NCBI GenBank assembly: GCA_017303805.1
Contig: JAFLBQ010000001.1
Coordinates: 1-64,000, forward strand
Length of the DNA stretch: 64,000 nucleotides
DNA from: Cytophagales bacterium
GTDB taxonomy: Bacteria > Bacteroidota > Bacteroidia > Cytophagales > Cyclobacteriaceae
Reading direction: 5' to 3'
Below, piece after piece: positions 16,218 to 24,520 of the stretch. Under the pieces are notes generated by a model that did not search any database, was not told the DNA's origin, and saw only the letters and a program-made list of their open reading frames with translations. Made by a program: the position numbers and the translations under genes. The first letter of the stretch is position 1. Each line of letters begins with the position of its first letter.

Positions 16218-17450
16218 ATGACGCGCAGCCGCTACTTCCTCCTTATTCTTATTCTTGGCGCTCTTTCAACCGTAAGTCCGTTTTCAATCGATATGTACCT
16301 GCCGGGCTTTCCGGCTATAGCCAAAGACTTAGAGGTTAGTATTTCGCAAGTACAATTTTCGCTTACCGCCTACCTGATCGGTATTGCCATAGGGCAACTT
16401 CTTTACGGGCCGTTGCTGGATCGGTACGGACGCAAGAAGCCACTCTATATCGGACTGCTTATTTATGTCTTTAGTTCAATTGGATGTGCGTTCTCCTTCT
16501 CGCTGCAATCGTTGGTCTTGCTTCGGTTTATGCAGGCGCTTGGTGGCTGCGTAGGTATGGTAGCTTCGCAGGCGCTGGTGCGCGATTTATTTCCACCACG
16601 AAAAATAGCTCAGGCATTTTCTTCGATCATTTTGGTAATTGCTGTTTCGCCTATGATTGCACCTACAGTGGGTGGGTACATCACTGTTGCGTTAGGGTGG
16701 CAGGCAGTTTTTATTGCATTGGCAACTGTTACGTTTTTAATTTTAGCAGCAACGTTTTTTTTCTTGCCTATGGGCAAACCTGCCGATGCAGAGATTTCAT
16801 TAAAGCCATTCGCCATTCTCAGCAACTTTGCACTGGTAAGCAAGCAGCCACAATTTATAATATATGCCATAGCCGGTGGCATTGCCATGTCGGCCCCGTT
16901 TGCCTACATCGCGGCTTCGGCCGATGTGTTTCTGAATTTATACGGAGCAAGCGAGCAGCAATACGGGTGGATCTTCGCCTTTATTGCTTCGGCTATGATC
17001 GGCTCGGCCCAGTTTAATCACTTCCTCTTAAAAAAATTCAGCAGTCAGCAATTGGTGAAATTTGCGCTGCGGTACCAGGTAGTGGCAGGAGCCATTATGG
17101 TGGCGGGTATTTATTTGCATTGGTTTAACATGATTGGCCTTACTCTTACCATATTCTTTTTTATGTTGGGGCAAGGCCTTACCGGGCCAAACAGTTCAGC
17201 CTTGGCGCTGGCGCCCTTTATCAAACACGCAGGTAGTGCCGCTTCGTTGCTGGGCAGTTTTAGGATGTTGGTAGGTGGAATAATTACAGCTATCGTAAGC
17301 GCCTTGCATACCGGCACAGCCATGCCCATGGTGTTGGGCATGTGGTTAACGGTGGTGGTGGCCATTCTCTTGCTTACTTCCGTAAAGGTTGTTATCCGGT
17401 ACCGTGCCCGCAGGCGGCAGGTGCAGGACGAACCGGCCGTGCTGCTTTAA
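16218..17450 (+). CDS. Bcr/CflA-type MFS multidrug efflux transporter
   Basis: This 410-residue 12-helix transporter starts with the family hallmark STVSPFSIDMYLPGFPAI. MFS motif A follows after helix 2 (YGPLLDRYGRKKPLYIG) and the helix 4-5 region reads ALGGCVGMVASQALVRDL. Bcr/CflA proteins export drugs such as bicyclomycin, chloramphenicol or sulfonamides using the proton gradient. It lies alone between dedA and the convergent AAA gene. Substrate is unknown. Confidence 0.9.
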   Translation: MTRSRYFLLILILGALSTVSPFSIDMYLPGFPAIAKDLEVSISQVQFSLTAYLIGIAIGQLLYGPLLDRYGRKKPLYIGLLIYVFSSIGCAFSFSLQSLVLLRFMQALGGCVGMVASQALVRDLFPPRKIAQAFSSIILVIAVSPMIAPTVGGYITVALGWQAVFIALATVTFLILAATFFFLPMGKPADAEISLKPFAILSNFALVSKQPQFIIYAIAGGIAMSAPFAYIAASADVFLNLYGASEQQYGWIFAFIASAMIGSAQFNHFLLKKFSSQQLVKFALRYQVVAGAIMVAGIYLHWFNMIGLTLTIFFFMLGQGLTGPNSSALALAPFIKHAGSAASLLGSFRMLVGGIITAIVSALHTGTAMPMVLGMWLTVVVAILLLTSVKVVIRYRARRRQVQDEPAVLL

Positions 17451-17525
17451 TTATGCACGGGTTACTTCGCAGCGTATTCTTAAAACCGAACGCTCTTAAT
17501 TTTATTATTTATTGGAAGCAGCCGG

Positions 17526-19313
17526 CTATCCTTTACCGGTTTGAAAGCCGATGGCCGGCCTTTTTGATTTGGATGGTTTGATTTCAAATTCTTTCACATC
17601 ATCCAACAGAATTGTCTCCATCAGTTCCGGGGTGCGTTCTTCTTTTTTCATTGAAGCAAGCCGCAGGTGTTGGTTGCGCACCGATTCGCCCACCACCTGC
17701 CGCACCGAACGGGCATTACCAAAGTGCTGGTCGCGCTCTGAGTGCAGAAACGCAAAATATTCTTCCAGGTGTTTGCGGGCTGCGTCTTCCGGCTTTACAC
17801 CTTCGTTTTTGAAGAGCGCCAGTGCAATGGCATTCATCTCGGCTGGTTCGTAGTCAGGAAATTCAAAGTACATATCAAACCGCGACTTTAACCCCGGGTT
17901 TGATTCGATAAACTGATGCATGTTTTCGGTATAGCCGGCTACGATTACGCCAAACTTGCCGCGGTTGTCTTCCATGCGTTTCAAAATTATCTGAATGGCT
18001 TCGCCCCCAAAATCGTATTGCGAGCCTTTGCCCTGAGCCAGCGAGTAGGCCTCGTCTATAAATAAAATCCCACCCATGGCTTCATTAATTTTCTCTCCGG
18101 TTTTCATAGCAGTTTGGCCTACATAACCGGCCACCAAACCTTCGCGATCCACTTCCACCAGGTGTCCTTTTTCAAGAACGCCTAAGCCTTTGTACACTTT
18201 GGCAAGGATGCGGGCCACGGTAGTCTTACCGGTGCCGGGGTTTCCGGTAAATACAGTGTGCAACGAAAACTTGTTCAGGATATCTTTTCCGGTTTCCTGG
18301 TAAAACTTTACCAGCTTTACCATCTCGTTAACTTCTTGTTTTATTTTGGTAAGGCCGGTAAGGGAATTAAGTTCAGCAAGACTTTCAAAAAGCAAATCTT
18401 CAGAATTTTTAATAACCGGAGCCGAACCGGTAGTGGCCTGCCCGCCTTGCGCAGCAATTTGAAGTCCATTGGTAATAACGGGGGCATCACCTTCTTCAGC
18501 CGAATCACTTACCTGGAAGGGAACGGTTGCAATCAGGTTATCCATAAAGATTACCTCCATGGTGTAGGCATCGCTGCTCCACCGGCCGGGGGTTTCGCCT
18601 CCCCAGCCTGGGTAAAGGGTGTACACCTGGCCGGGAGTGTTGGCGGCCACATAGGTAATGTACGAGCTGCTGCCTTTTAGCAAACCGGCCTTGTCGTAGA
18701 AGTTAAAAAACAACTCTGTGTAATAGTCGCTGTGCACTTTGTTTTTAAACCGGAACTCGCTCCATACATAGCGGGTTTCGCGTTGGCTGAATGTTTTAAG
18801 GTAGCGTTTGGTTTCTTGCACCGAGGCTTTGCCATCGCCTTCAAATAATTTAATGGCCTCAAGATCGAAGAACAAGTTTTCACCTTTGCGGGCTGCGCCC
18901 ACGTCTTCCACATGGAAAGTAGTTTCACCTACCAGTACTTCGTCTATGTATCCTTCCCACACGTACACACCTTTAAACCAAAAGGTGCCATAGGTAGATT
19001 GTCCCCACGAGTCGCGGAAGTAAACTACGTTTTCGTCTTTACCGATTTTGCGCTGTTGTGTGAGGTTGCACAATTCCCTGCGGTTGGCACCTTCTACTAT
19101 AAAACACTTCAAACGCACGTTGGCTTCCCAGTCGGCTTCGTCAAAAAGTTTATTAAAAACGGAAAACTCTACCCGCATGTAGGTGGTTTCGTGCCGATCG
19201 TACACTTTGCGGTATTTTTTGGTGGCATCGGCCATCCATTCGTCAGATGAGTGGACTTTAATGCCTCTGAATTTGTATTTGCTGGGTTGGTTGTTGTTTT
19301 CGGGCGAATCCAT
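17526..19313 (-). CDS. CbbX/SpoVK-like AAA+ ATPase with duplicated N-terminal beta domain
   Basis: The C-terminal 280 residues are a CbbX-type AAA+ module: Walker A GNPGTGKT (357-364), pore-loop region GLVAGYVGQTA, Walker B GILFIDEA (415-422), sensor 1 VIVAGYTENM and sensor 2 GNARSVR. The N-terminal 275 residues are unlike other CbbX proteins and hold two copies of one domain, about 38-137 and 170-270. The copies share the order R-x-E-T-x-Y / E-F-x-x-x-N-K / aromatic-rich G-x-F/W / V-x-F-x-V-x-D endings. A low-complexity linker (270-305) joins them to the ATPase. Such ATPases remodel protein complexes; here the doubled domain probably recruits a target. No RuBisCO or sporulation gene is nearby, so the client is unknown. 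Confidence 0.85.
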   Translation of the reverse strand: MDSPENNNQPSKYKFRGIKVHSSDEWMADATKKYRKVYDRHETTYMRVEFSVFNKLFDEADWEANVRLKCFIVEGANRRELCNLTQQRKIGKDENVVYFRDSWGQSTYGTFWFKGVYVWEGYIDEVLVGETTFHVEDVGAARKGENLFFDLEAIKLFEGDGKASVQETKRYLKTFSQRETRYVWSEFRFKNKVHSDYYTELFFNFYDKAGLLKGSSSYITYVAANTPGQVYTLYPGWGGETPGRWSSDAYTMEVIFMDNLIATVPFQVSDSAEEGDAPVITNGLQIAAQGGQATTGSAPVIKNSEDLLFESLAELNSLTGLTKIKQEVNEMVKLVKFYQETGKDILNKFSLHTVFTGNPGTGKTTVARILAKVYKGLGVLEKGHLVEVDREGLVAGYVGQTAMKTGEKINEAMGGILFIDEAYSLAQGKGSQYDFGGEAIQIILKRMEDNRGKFGVIVAGYTENMHQFIESNPGLKSRFDMYFEFPDYEPAEMNAIALALFKNEGVKPEDAARKHLEEYFAFLHSERDQHFGNARSVRQVVGESVRNQHLRLASMKKEERTPELMETILLDDVKEFEIKPSKSKRPAIGFQTGKG

Positions 19314-19379
19314 ACATGAAGTAATTTGGGGAGTTAAGGTAAGTAAAAAACGAGCTTTAGCCTGTTAAATTTTATGCAG

Positions 19380-19958
19380 TTAATTTTTCAGCTTAAACCC
19401 AATGCGCCACACACCCCGCACCTCATTGGTTTTGTACCCGACTGCTTTATCGCGTGGGTAAAGTTTCTGAATGGTGGAGTCGGTACTGAAGGCTATTTCT
19501 TTACCAGGCGTGCCGTGGCAAGCAAGGCAAAGAGGTTGCAGTAGAATTGGTTTAAAAAACAATACGGAATCCTCTTTTAAAACCAGCTTGGGTGTAGTGG
19601 GTTTGCCTTCGCTTATTTCAATGCCAAACCCCTTCATCAAAAAGGTAGCCAGTTCATCGGCCTGGTTGTTTGGGTTGCGGGTTTTGGTGCTCACGCGTTT
19701 TACCGAGGCCTGGTAGGCTCGCGAAAGCGAATCGGTTAGGGGGTGGGCGTGCAGATTGCAATAACGCAGCGCTGAGTCAATACCACCGCGCTGCATGGCT
19801 TTCTGAAGTTCGCTACTCAGGGTTTCAAAAGAAATTTTAGCAATGGCGTTTCCGCGCGTGATGTAGGTGGTATCTAAGTGCGAGTAGCTTTGAAATGTTT
19901 TTTTGCTGTGACACGCGCCCAGCAAAATACCGGCAGCGAGAAAGAGTAATTTTTTCAT
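19380..19958 (-). CDS. DUF3365 haem-binding lipoprotein
   Basis: This 192-residue protein has a lipoprotein signal (LAAGILLGACHSK, lipobox cysteine near residue 16) and a single c-type haem motif CLACH near residue 143, followed by GTPGKEI and VGYKTNEVRGVWRIGF. This is the arrangement of DUF3365 (Tll0287-like) proteins, which bind one haem c and may sense redox or gas ligands. It begins 40 bases after the LytTR regulator on the same strand and could share its transcript. Function is inferred from family only. Confidence 0.85.
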   Translation of the reverse strand: MKKLLFLAAGILLGACHSKKTFQSYSHLDTTYITRGNAIAKISFETLSSELQKAMQRGGIDSALRYCNLHAHPLTDSLSRAYQASVKRVSTKTRNPNNQADELATFLMKGFGIEISEGKPTTPKLVLKEDSVLFFKPILLQPLCLACHGTPGKEIAFSTDSTIQKLYPRDKAVGYKTNEVRGVWRIGFKLKN

Positions 19959-19998
19959 AAAGGAAAGTTCGGAAAAAATATTTTCCGGCTAAACTCTT

Positions 19999-20784
19999 TT
20001 AATGAACTCCGTCAAACCACTCCTTGAAATCACTTACTTTTTCGCGGCTTACAATTATTTCGGGCTGCCACTTAATATGCGGTGTAATTTTTAACCGGCT
20101 GTTGGAGTACACCACAACGTCCTGAATGGCTCCGATGTGAATAATGTAGCTGCGGTTAATGCGTTTAAAAATTTTCGGATCCAGAATTTCGTCCAGGCTT
20201 TCCAGCGTGTAATCAATTATAAATTTGCGCAATTGGGTGGTAACCAGGTACACATCGCGCCCATCGGCAAAGAATAAACTTATCTGGTCGGCAGTAATGC
20301 TTTTTATGTGGTCGCCCAGTTTAACCATAAACCGGTTTTTGTAGGTGCGCCCCGGTGTGGGCAAAGTTTGAATAATAGTTTCTGTGCGCTCTTCATTCCA
20401 CCGCAACTGGCTACCAAAATTTTCGAGCTTTTTTAAACTGTTTGCCAAATCGGTAAACGTAATGGGTTTTAACAGGTAATCGATTCCATTTACTTTAAAG
20501 GCCTCAAGCGCGTACTCGTTGTAGGCGGTAATAAAAATCACCGGCTTGTTGATTTTTACTTCTTTAAAAATTTCAAAGCTCATGCCATCCTTCAATTGGA
20601 TGTCCATAAAAATCAAATCGATAGATGCTTGTTGTTCGGCAAGCCAGTTTACGGCTTCTTCTACCGACTCGGCTTTGCCTTTTACCACAATGCCTTCGCT
20701 ATAGCGCGAAAGATATCGCTCCAGTTTTTCGGCAGCCGGAGTTTCATCTTCTACAATCAGCACATTTAACGAAACACTATTCAT
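19999..20784 (-). CDS. LytTR-family response regulator
   Basis: The chosen start is the ATG at 20784 (MNSVSLNVLIVEDE), which overlaps the kinase stop by eight bases; an earlier in-frame start at 20880 would lie inside the kinase gene. The 261 residues contain a receiver domain (acidic pair in VEDE, phospho-acceptor Asp in LIFMDIQL, TAYNEYALEAF, Lys in YLLKPI) and a C-terminal LytTR DNA-binding domain (YKNRFMVKLGDHI through KRINRSYIIHI). It is likely phosphorylated by the LytS-type kinase encoded immediately upstream and controls local or envelope genes. Confidence 0.93.
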   Translation of the reverse strand: MNSVSLNVLIVEDETPAAEKLERYLSRYSEGIVVKGKAESVEEAVNWLAEQQASIDLIFMDIQLKDGMSFEIFKEVKINKPVIFITAYNEYALEAFKVNGIDYLLKPITFTDLANSLKKLENFGSQLRWNEERTETIIQTLPTPGRTYKNRFMVKLGDHIKSITADQISLFFADGRDVYLVTTQLRKFIIDYTLESLDEILDPKIFKRINRSYIIHIGAIQDVVVYSNSRLKITPHIKWQPEIIVSREKVSDFKEWFDGVH

Positions 20785-21823
20785 TACTTGAGTCTTCAAC
20801 AATCTGCACAAGTGGAAATTTAATATAATTTTCGCGGGCCGCTTTAACCTGCACAAACGGATTTTCGCTAAAAAATCCATACGAGCGTTTTAACCGGTTA
20901 TATGCCTGCAGGCTTTCCTGGTGCAGCAACAGCCTGTCGTTCAAGGTGTGTTGTAGAACGAGGTACTCGTTATCTTCCAGGTAAAGCCGGATTACCAAAG
21001 GCGATTCTTTGGAGATCAATGTATTTCGAACAATCGAATCGATTGTTACCAACAGCGAGCCCGGTATGAGTTGAATGTTGCGCGAATCGCGCACTGCATT
21101 GAGTAAGTTAAGTTGTTGATGTTTATGGTTCAGCAGCTTAATCAGGTGGTCTGCGGCCTGTAGTTCCTCTTCCAGCGAGATTAGTTCCTTGTGGCGATTG
21201 ATTAACCCGTAGCGATAGATGCCTGCCAGGTAGTCGATTTGTTCTTCGGCCTTATCCACATTGTGTTGCAAGGTAAGAATCAGGTTCTCCAGACTTTCAT
21301 AGAGCAAATCGGGGTTAATATCGTTCTTAAACGAAATAAAGTCCGACTCTAATTTTTCGCGTAGTTTTTTTTCTTCCTGCAGGAGCAACGCATTTTCGCG
21401 GTTGAGGTAAAAATTACTGAAGAAAAGTGTGTTGTACAGTAACCCGATGGTGCCATAAATGGCCAGGAACACGTGCAACTCGCCCATGCTAATTCGAAAG
21501 CCGATTATCCAGGTGTAATACAACCAGATACACAGAGAAATTAAAACCAACGAAACCACCAGGGTGGCAATAAGCTGCACCACTATTCTTCGCCTAACCA
21601 ATTGCTTGCTCAACCATTTTTCTGATACGAAGAGGGTAAAGCGCATGCTTTCCAGCGAGATGTAGGCCAGCGCTATGCATACATAAACTTCGGCACTGCT
21701 AAAGATATTCTGAAGGTCAGAGAAGTTATTATTGATGAGCAGAATGAGTAAATAAACCATTACGCCTACCACAGGTGCAGCCAGAATGCGGAATACAGGT
21801 TGGTGTATAAACAGGCGGTTCAT
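20777..21823 (-). CDS. Degenerate LytS-type sensor kinase (lacks phosphoacceptor histidine)
   Basis: This 348-residue protein has four membrane helices (residues 12-140) and a region aligned with the His_kinase domain of LytS/YehU proteins. Where active members have N-P-H-F/Y-L-F-N-S-L-N, it reads INPDLLYESLEN: the histidine is Asp172. The ATP-binding N-box is also lost (IDSIVRNTLIS instead of a LLLENAVKH-like block) and no glycine-rich G-box is visible. It overlaps the intact kinase upstream by four bases and the regulator downstream by eight, so the three are translated together. It is probably a pseudokinase partner that regulates or scaffolds the active kinase; that role is inference. Confidence 0.8.
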   Translation of the reverse strand: MNRLFIHQPVFRILAAPVVGVMVYLLILLINNNFSDLQNIFSSAEVYVCIALAYISLESMRFTLFVSEKWLSKQLVRRRIVVQLIATLVVSLVLISLCIWLYYTWIIGFRISMGELHVFLAIYGTIGLLYNTLFFSNFYLNRENALLLQEEKKLREKLESDFISFKNDINPDLLYESLENLILTLQHNVDKAEEQIDYLAGIYRYGLINRHKELISLEEELQAADHLIKLLNHKHQQLNLLNAVRDSRNIQLIPGSLLVTIDSIVRNTLISKESPLVIRLYLEDNEYLVLQHTLNDRLLLHQESLQAYNRLKRSYGFFSENPFVQVKAARENYIKFPLVQIVEDSSNE

Positions 21824-22845
21824 GCTTTTAAAGCGAGGGCTGAGGTTTTGGGTGCTGTTTTGATAACCGGTAAGGTTACTACAAAGTGCGTTTCATTTTT
21901 TATCACAACCTTTTCTTTAGAAAAGAACTGGTAGCGGCTTATGATGTTGTTCAATCCTATTTGCAAACTATCGGATGCAATGGTGGTGTTTTTACTGTTA
22001 CTAACAATAATCCGGGTATTATCCTGGGCCGAAATATAAATGAGCAATGGGTGCTCTTTCGAAATCCGGTTATGCTTTACAGCATTTTCCAGCAGCAGTT
22101 GCAGCGTCATGGGAGGTATGCGCGTATCCAGTAAACTTTTGGGTAAATTGATTTGTAGCGTAAGATGTTGCTCGTAGCGGGCTTGTAACAAATGGTAATA
22201 CGATTTTACAAATTCAATTTCCTCGCGCACGGCAACCAGTTTCTCTTTTTGGTTATCAATTACATACCTAAATGTATCGGCCATGCGCCTGATAAACTGC
22301 TCGGCCAATGTAGGGTCTTTGTACAAAAGCGCTGAAACCGTATTCAAACAATTGAATAAATAATGTGGGCTGATCTGGGTTTTAAGAGAATTGAACTGCA
22401 ATTCCAGTTGAAGTCGCTCCAGCCGCATGGCTTCTACCTGGGTTTGTGCATAATAGCGGTAAGAGTAAAACAAACCATAAAATACTTCGGCAATAAACAG
22501 TGTTATAATTAGTAAAATGCCCATGCGGATAACATCATCATTCCGGATTTCGAGCAGCAACACACTGGCCGTAATTGAAAGCAGCAGTACTACCGTTCCG
22601 TTAATCAAAAACCCAGAGATGAAGCGCAACAAAAAATGGGTACGCCAATCTATCCAGCGGTCAATTAATTTATCAAGGCGCCAGGCACTAAAGGCGGCCA
22701 GGTTTATTATCAGCGTAAAAACAATAAACTCGTACGCTTCAAATCGCAAGGAGGGAAACCGGCCTTGTGCACTATAAAATATGTACACAAAAAATAAAAT
22801 GCCCAGGGTGGTGCAAGCCAGCACCAACGTGCTATACTTTTTCAT
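21820..22845 (-). CDS. LytS/YehU-type sensor histidine kinase
   Basis: The ATG at 22845 (MKKYSTLVLACTT) is preferred to a GTG at 22878, giving 341 residues with about four membrane helices. The His_kinase motif TQISPHYLFNCLN supplies the phospho-acceptor (His161), and the N-box is LQLLLENAVKHNRIS. The usual glycine-rich end is replaced by SLQIGLNNIISRYQFF, normal for this family. It begins the overlapping kinase-pseudokinase-regulator operon and lies 64 bases after the SDHY-repeat gene on the same strand. Signal unknown. Confidence 0.9.
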   Translation of the reverse strand: MKKYSTLVLACTTLGILFFVYIFYSAQGRFPSLRFEAYEFIVFTLIINLAAFSAWRLDKLIDRWIDWRTHFLLRFISGFLINGTVVLLLSITASVLLLEIRNDDVIRMGILLIITLFIAEVFYGLFYSYRYYAQTQVEAMRLERLQLELQFNSLKTQISPHYLFNCLNTVSALLYKDPTLAEQFIRRMADTFRYVIDNQKEKLVAVREEIEFVKSYYHLLQARYEQHLTLQINLPKSLLDTRIPPMTLQLLLENAVKHNRISKEHPLLIYISAQDNTRIIVSNSKNTTIASDSLQIGLNNIISRYQFFSKEKVVIKNETHFVVTLPVIKTAPKTSALALKA

Positions 22846-22909
22846 GCGTTCGCGGGGTAGTATAAAAGGGGCTTGCACAGCCCCAAACTAACTTAATTTT
22901 TTTGATTGG

Positions 22910-24316
22910 TTAACGATCCAACGCACGCATAGCCCGACCGTAGTAGGTTTCGGAGCTTATTTTGCGGGCGGCTTCGCGGTAAGCTTGCTTTAGTCCATCG
23001 CTGCCCGAGCGCACCCGGGGCGCCACGCTACTCAGCACTTCAGTAAGGTAATGATCGGAGTTAATGCTTTTGGTGGCCTGTAAAATGGCCACAAGTTTAG
23101 TTTCGTTCAGATCGGATTTATCGAGGGCGGTTTTAAATACCTGTGTCTTGTAATGATCGCTGCCCATATCGGCACCCGATTCCACCAACTGCTTAAAGGC
23201 TGCATCCGAAAAATTCTGCCGGTCGAACAAACTGGTAAGTAATTCGGTTCGGTAATGGTCGCTATTGATGGAGCGACTCGCAGTTAAGATCTCGCGCAAG
23301 ACTTTTTCATCGATGGTATTTCGCGCCATGGAGCGGATAACCTGCGTTTTGTAATGATCGGAGTTTATGTCTTTGGCAGACTCTACCACACGCTGGTAGG
23401 AGGTAGCCGAAAGTTCGCGATCGAGTGCTTTGGTAAGTACCACGGTACGGTAGTGGTCGGAGTTAATCGATTTAGTGGTGTTAATCATTTCGCTGATAAT
23501 GGCGTCTGTCAGGTTATTCTGGCGTAGCAGCGAGGTAAGCACCTCGGTTTTGTAGTGATCGGAGTTTATTTTAGACGCAGATACCAGCGCGGCACGTACA
23601 CCTTCCAAGGTAGCGGGCTGCGCGCGCAAGGCTTCTTGAATTACCTGTGTTTTGTAATGATCGCTACCCATTTTATTGGTGGCAGTAAACACCGCTTCCG
23701 ATGCTTCTTTGCTGCGTAAAAACTTATCCAGGTTGCTCTGCAAAAATTCTGACAGGTAATGGTCGGAGTTTATTCCGCCACTTACTTTGGTTACCACCTG
23801 GGCATAGTCTTTTTCCAACACCGGTTTCTTCATTAATAGGCGGGCATAGTGCGACTTTATATAGTCGCTTTTTATGGCTTCAATTTCACTTAACACCGCG
23901 GCAGTGCCACCCTTTTCAAAAAACCGGTTTACCCGGCTTTCGGCTGCAATGGTAGTGGTACGCACCACTTCGGGCAGCACTTCGGCAAGCCACTTGCGGC
24001 CTTCGGGGTCAAAGTTTATTTCGGTGCGCCCTTCGTAGTAGCGCTTTATCAGGCTGTTGCCCTCGCGGGTAATTTTTATGCTGCGCCTGCTGCCAAACGA
24101 GGTCTTTGTTATTTCCAAATAACCATCGTGCGACATCGACTTTACATCGCGGTCGTCATCGGTAACTTCAAAAGTGCCACGCACTTCTATGTTAAAGCTG
24201 TTAAAGGCATCGGAAGTCCGGTAGGTAGTTTTAGAATTGTTGGAGTAAACCGTTTCCGATTGGCCATAGGCCACCCATGCAAGGCCGGATAAAACAAAAA
24301 GTAAGATGCGTTTCAT
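22910..24316 (-). CDS. Secreted protein with eight SDHY helical repeats
   Basis: This 468-residue protein has a signal peptide (residues 1-18). Residues 20-130 form a beta-rich head, and from 180 on there is a regular array of eight units each opening with I/M-N/G-S-D-H-Y at residues 184, 218, 253, 286, 319, 352, 386 and 420. The repeat length is 33-35. Each unit reads SDHY-K/R-T-x-V-hydrophobic, then a second helix ending in S-hydrophobic, suggesting paired helices in a HEAT/TPR-like superhelix; a worn copy (SDYIKSHY) precedes and SSETYYGRAM closes the array. The head resembles sequences I associate with BlaR1-linked proteins in other phyla, but this is weak. Its place just before the LytS/LytTR operon suggests a sensory or envelope role. 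Confidence 0.75.
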   Translation of the reverse strand: MKRILLFVLSGLAWVAYGQSETVYSNNSKTTYRTSDAFNSFNIEVRGTFEVTDDDRDVKSMSHDGYLEITKTSFGSRRSIKITREGNSLIKRYYEGRTEINFDPEGRKWLAEVLPEVVRTTTIAAESRVNRFFEKGGTAAVLSEIEAIKSDYIKSHYARLLMKKPVLEKDYAQVVTKVSGGINSDHYLSEFLQSNLDKFLRSKEASEAVFTATNKMGSDHYKTQVIQEALRAQPATLEGVRAALVSASKINSDHYKTEVLTSLLRQNNLTDAIISEMINTTKSINSDHYRTVVLTKALDRELSATSYQRVVESAKDINSDHYKTQVIRSMARNTIDEKVLREILTASRSINSDHYRTELLTSLFDRQNFSDAAFKQLVESGADMGSDHYKTQVFKTALDKSDLNETKLVAILQATKSINSDHYLTEVLSSVAPRVRSGSDGLKQAYREAARKISSETYYGRAMRALDR

Positions 24317-24450
24317 ATTCCAGGGGCTTTTTTAAAGCTGATACGGTGCAAAGGTGGGGTAGGGATTCAGCATGGCCAACCGATATGAAATGAACTGCGG
24401 TATTGGTGTAGTGAGTTGTGGTTAGCGTACTATGTTGTTGAAAGCGATTT

Positions 24451-24520
24451 TCGCTATGTTTCGAATAGCGAGCTCTTGAGCTTTTGTGAATTTTGAAAAC
24501 TTAATTTTCAATTTTCACAA
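24451..24520. repeat. Two adjacent hairpins between methyltransferase and SDHY genes
   Basis: TCGCTAT (24451-24457) pairs with ATAGCGA (24465-24471). TTGTGAA-x2-TTGAAAA (24484-24499) pairs with the TTTTCAA and TTCACAA words up to 24520. The second hairpin overlaps the stop of the minus-strand RNA methyltransferase and may act as its terminator. The 198-base spacer holds no gene. Confidence 0.4.

Noticed and set aside
16484-17017. 177-codon alternative frame inside the MFS gene, rich in Cys, Ser and Phe
   Set aside because: Out-of-frame shadow of a clearly coding Bcr/CflA transporter.
17451-17525. Terminator between the convergent MFS and AAA genes
   Set aside because: Only short, imperfect complementarity (GCGTATTC/GAACGC and a GGCCGGCC word inside the AAA coding sequence) without a T run.
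17526-19313. RuBisCO activase role for the CbbX-like ATPase
   Set aside because: No RuBisCO or Calvin cycle gene is in the window and the N-terminal half is unlike CbbX; only the AAA+ family is claimed.
22910-24316. The SDHY-repeat gene as a CRISPR-like or tandem DNA repeat
   Set aside because: Periodicity is at protein level (33-35 residues, variable codons) inside one open frame with a signal peptide; there are no identical DNA repeats with spacers.
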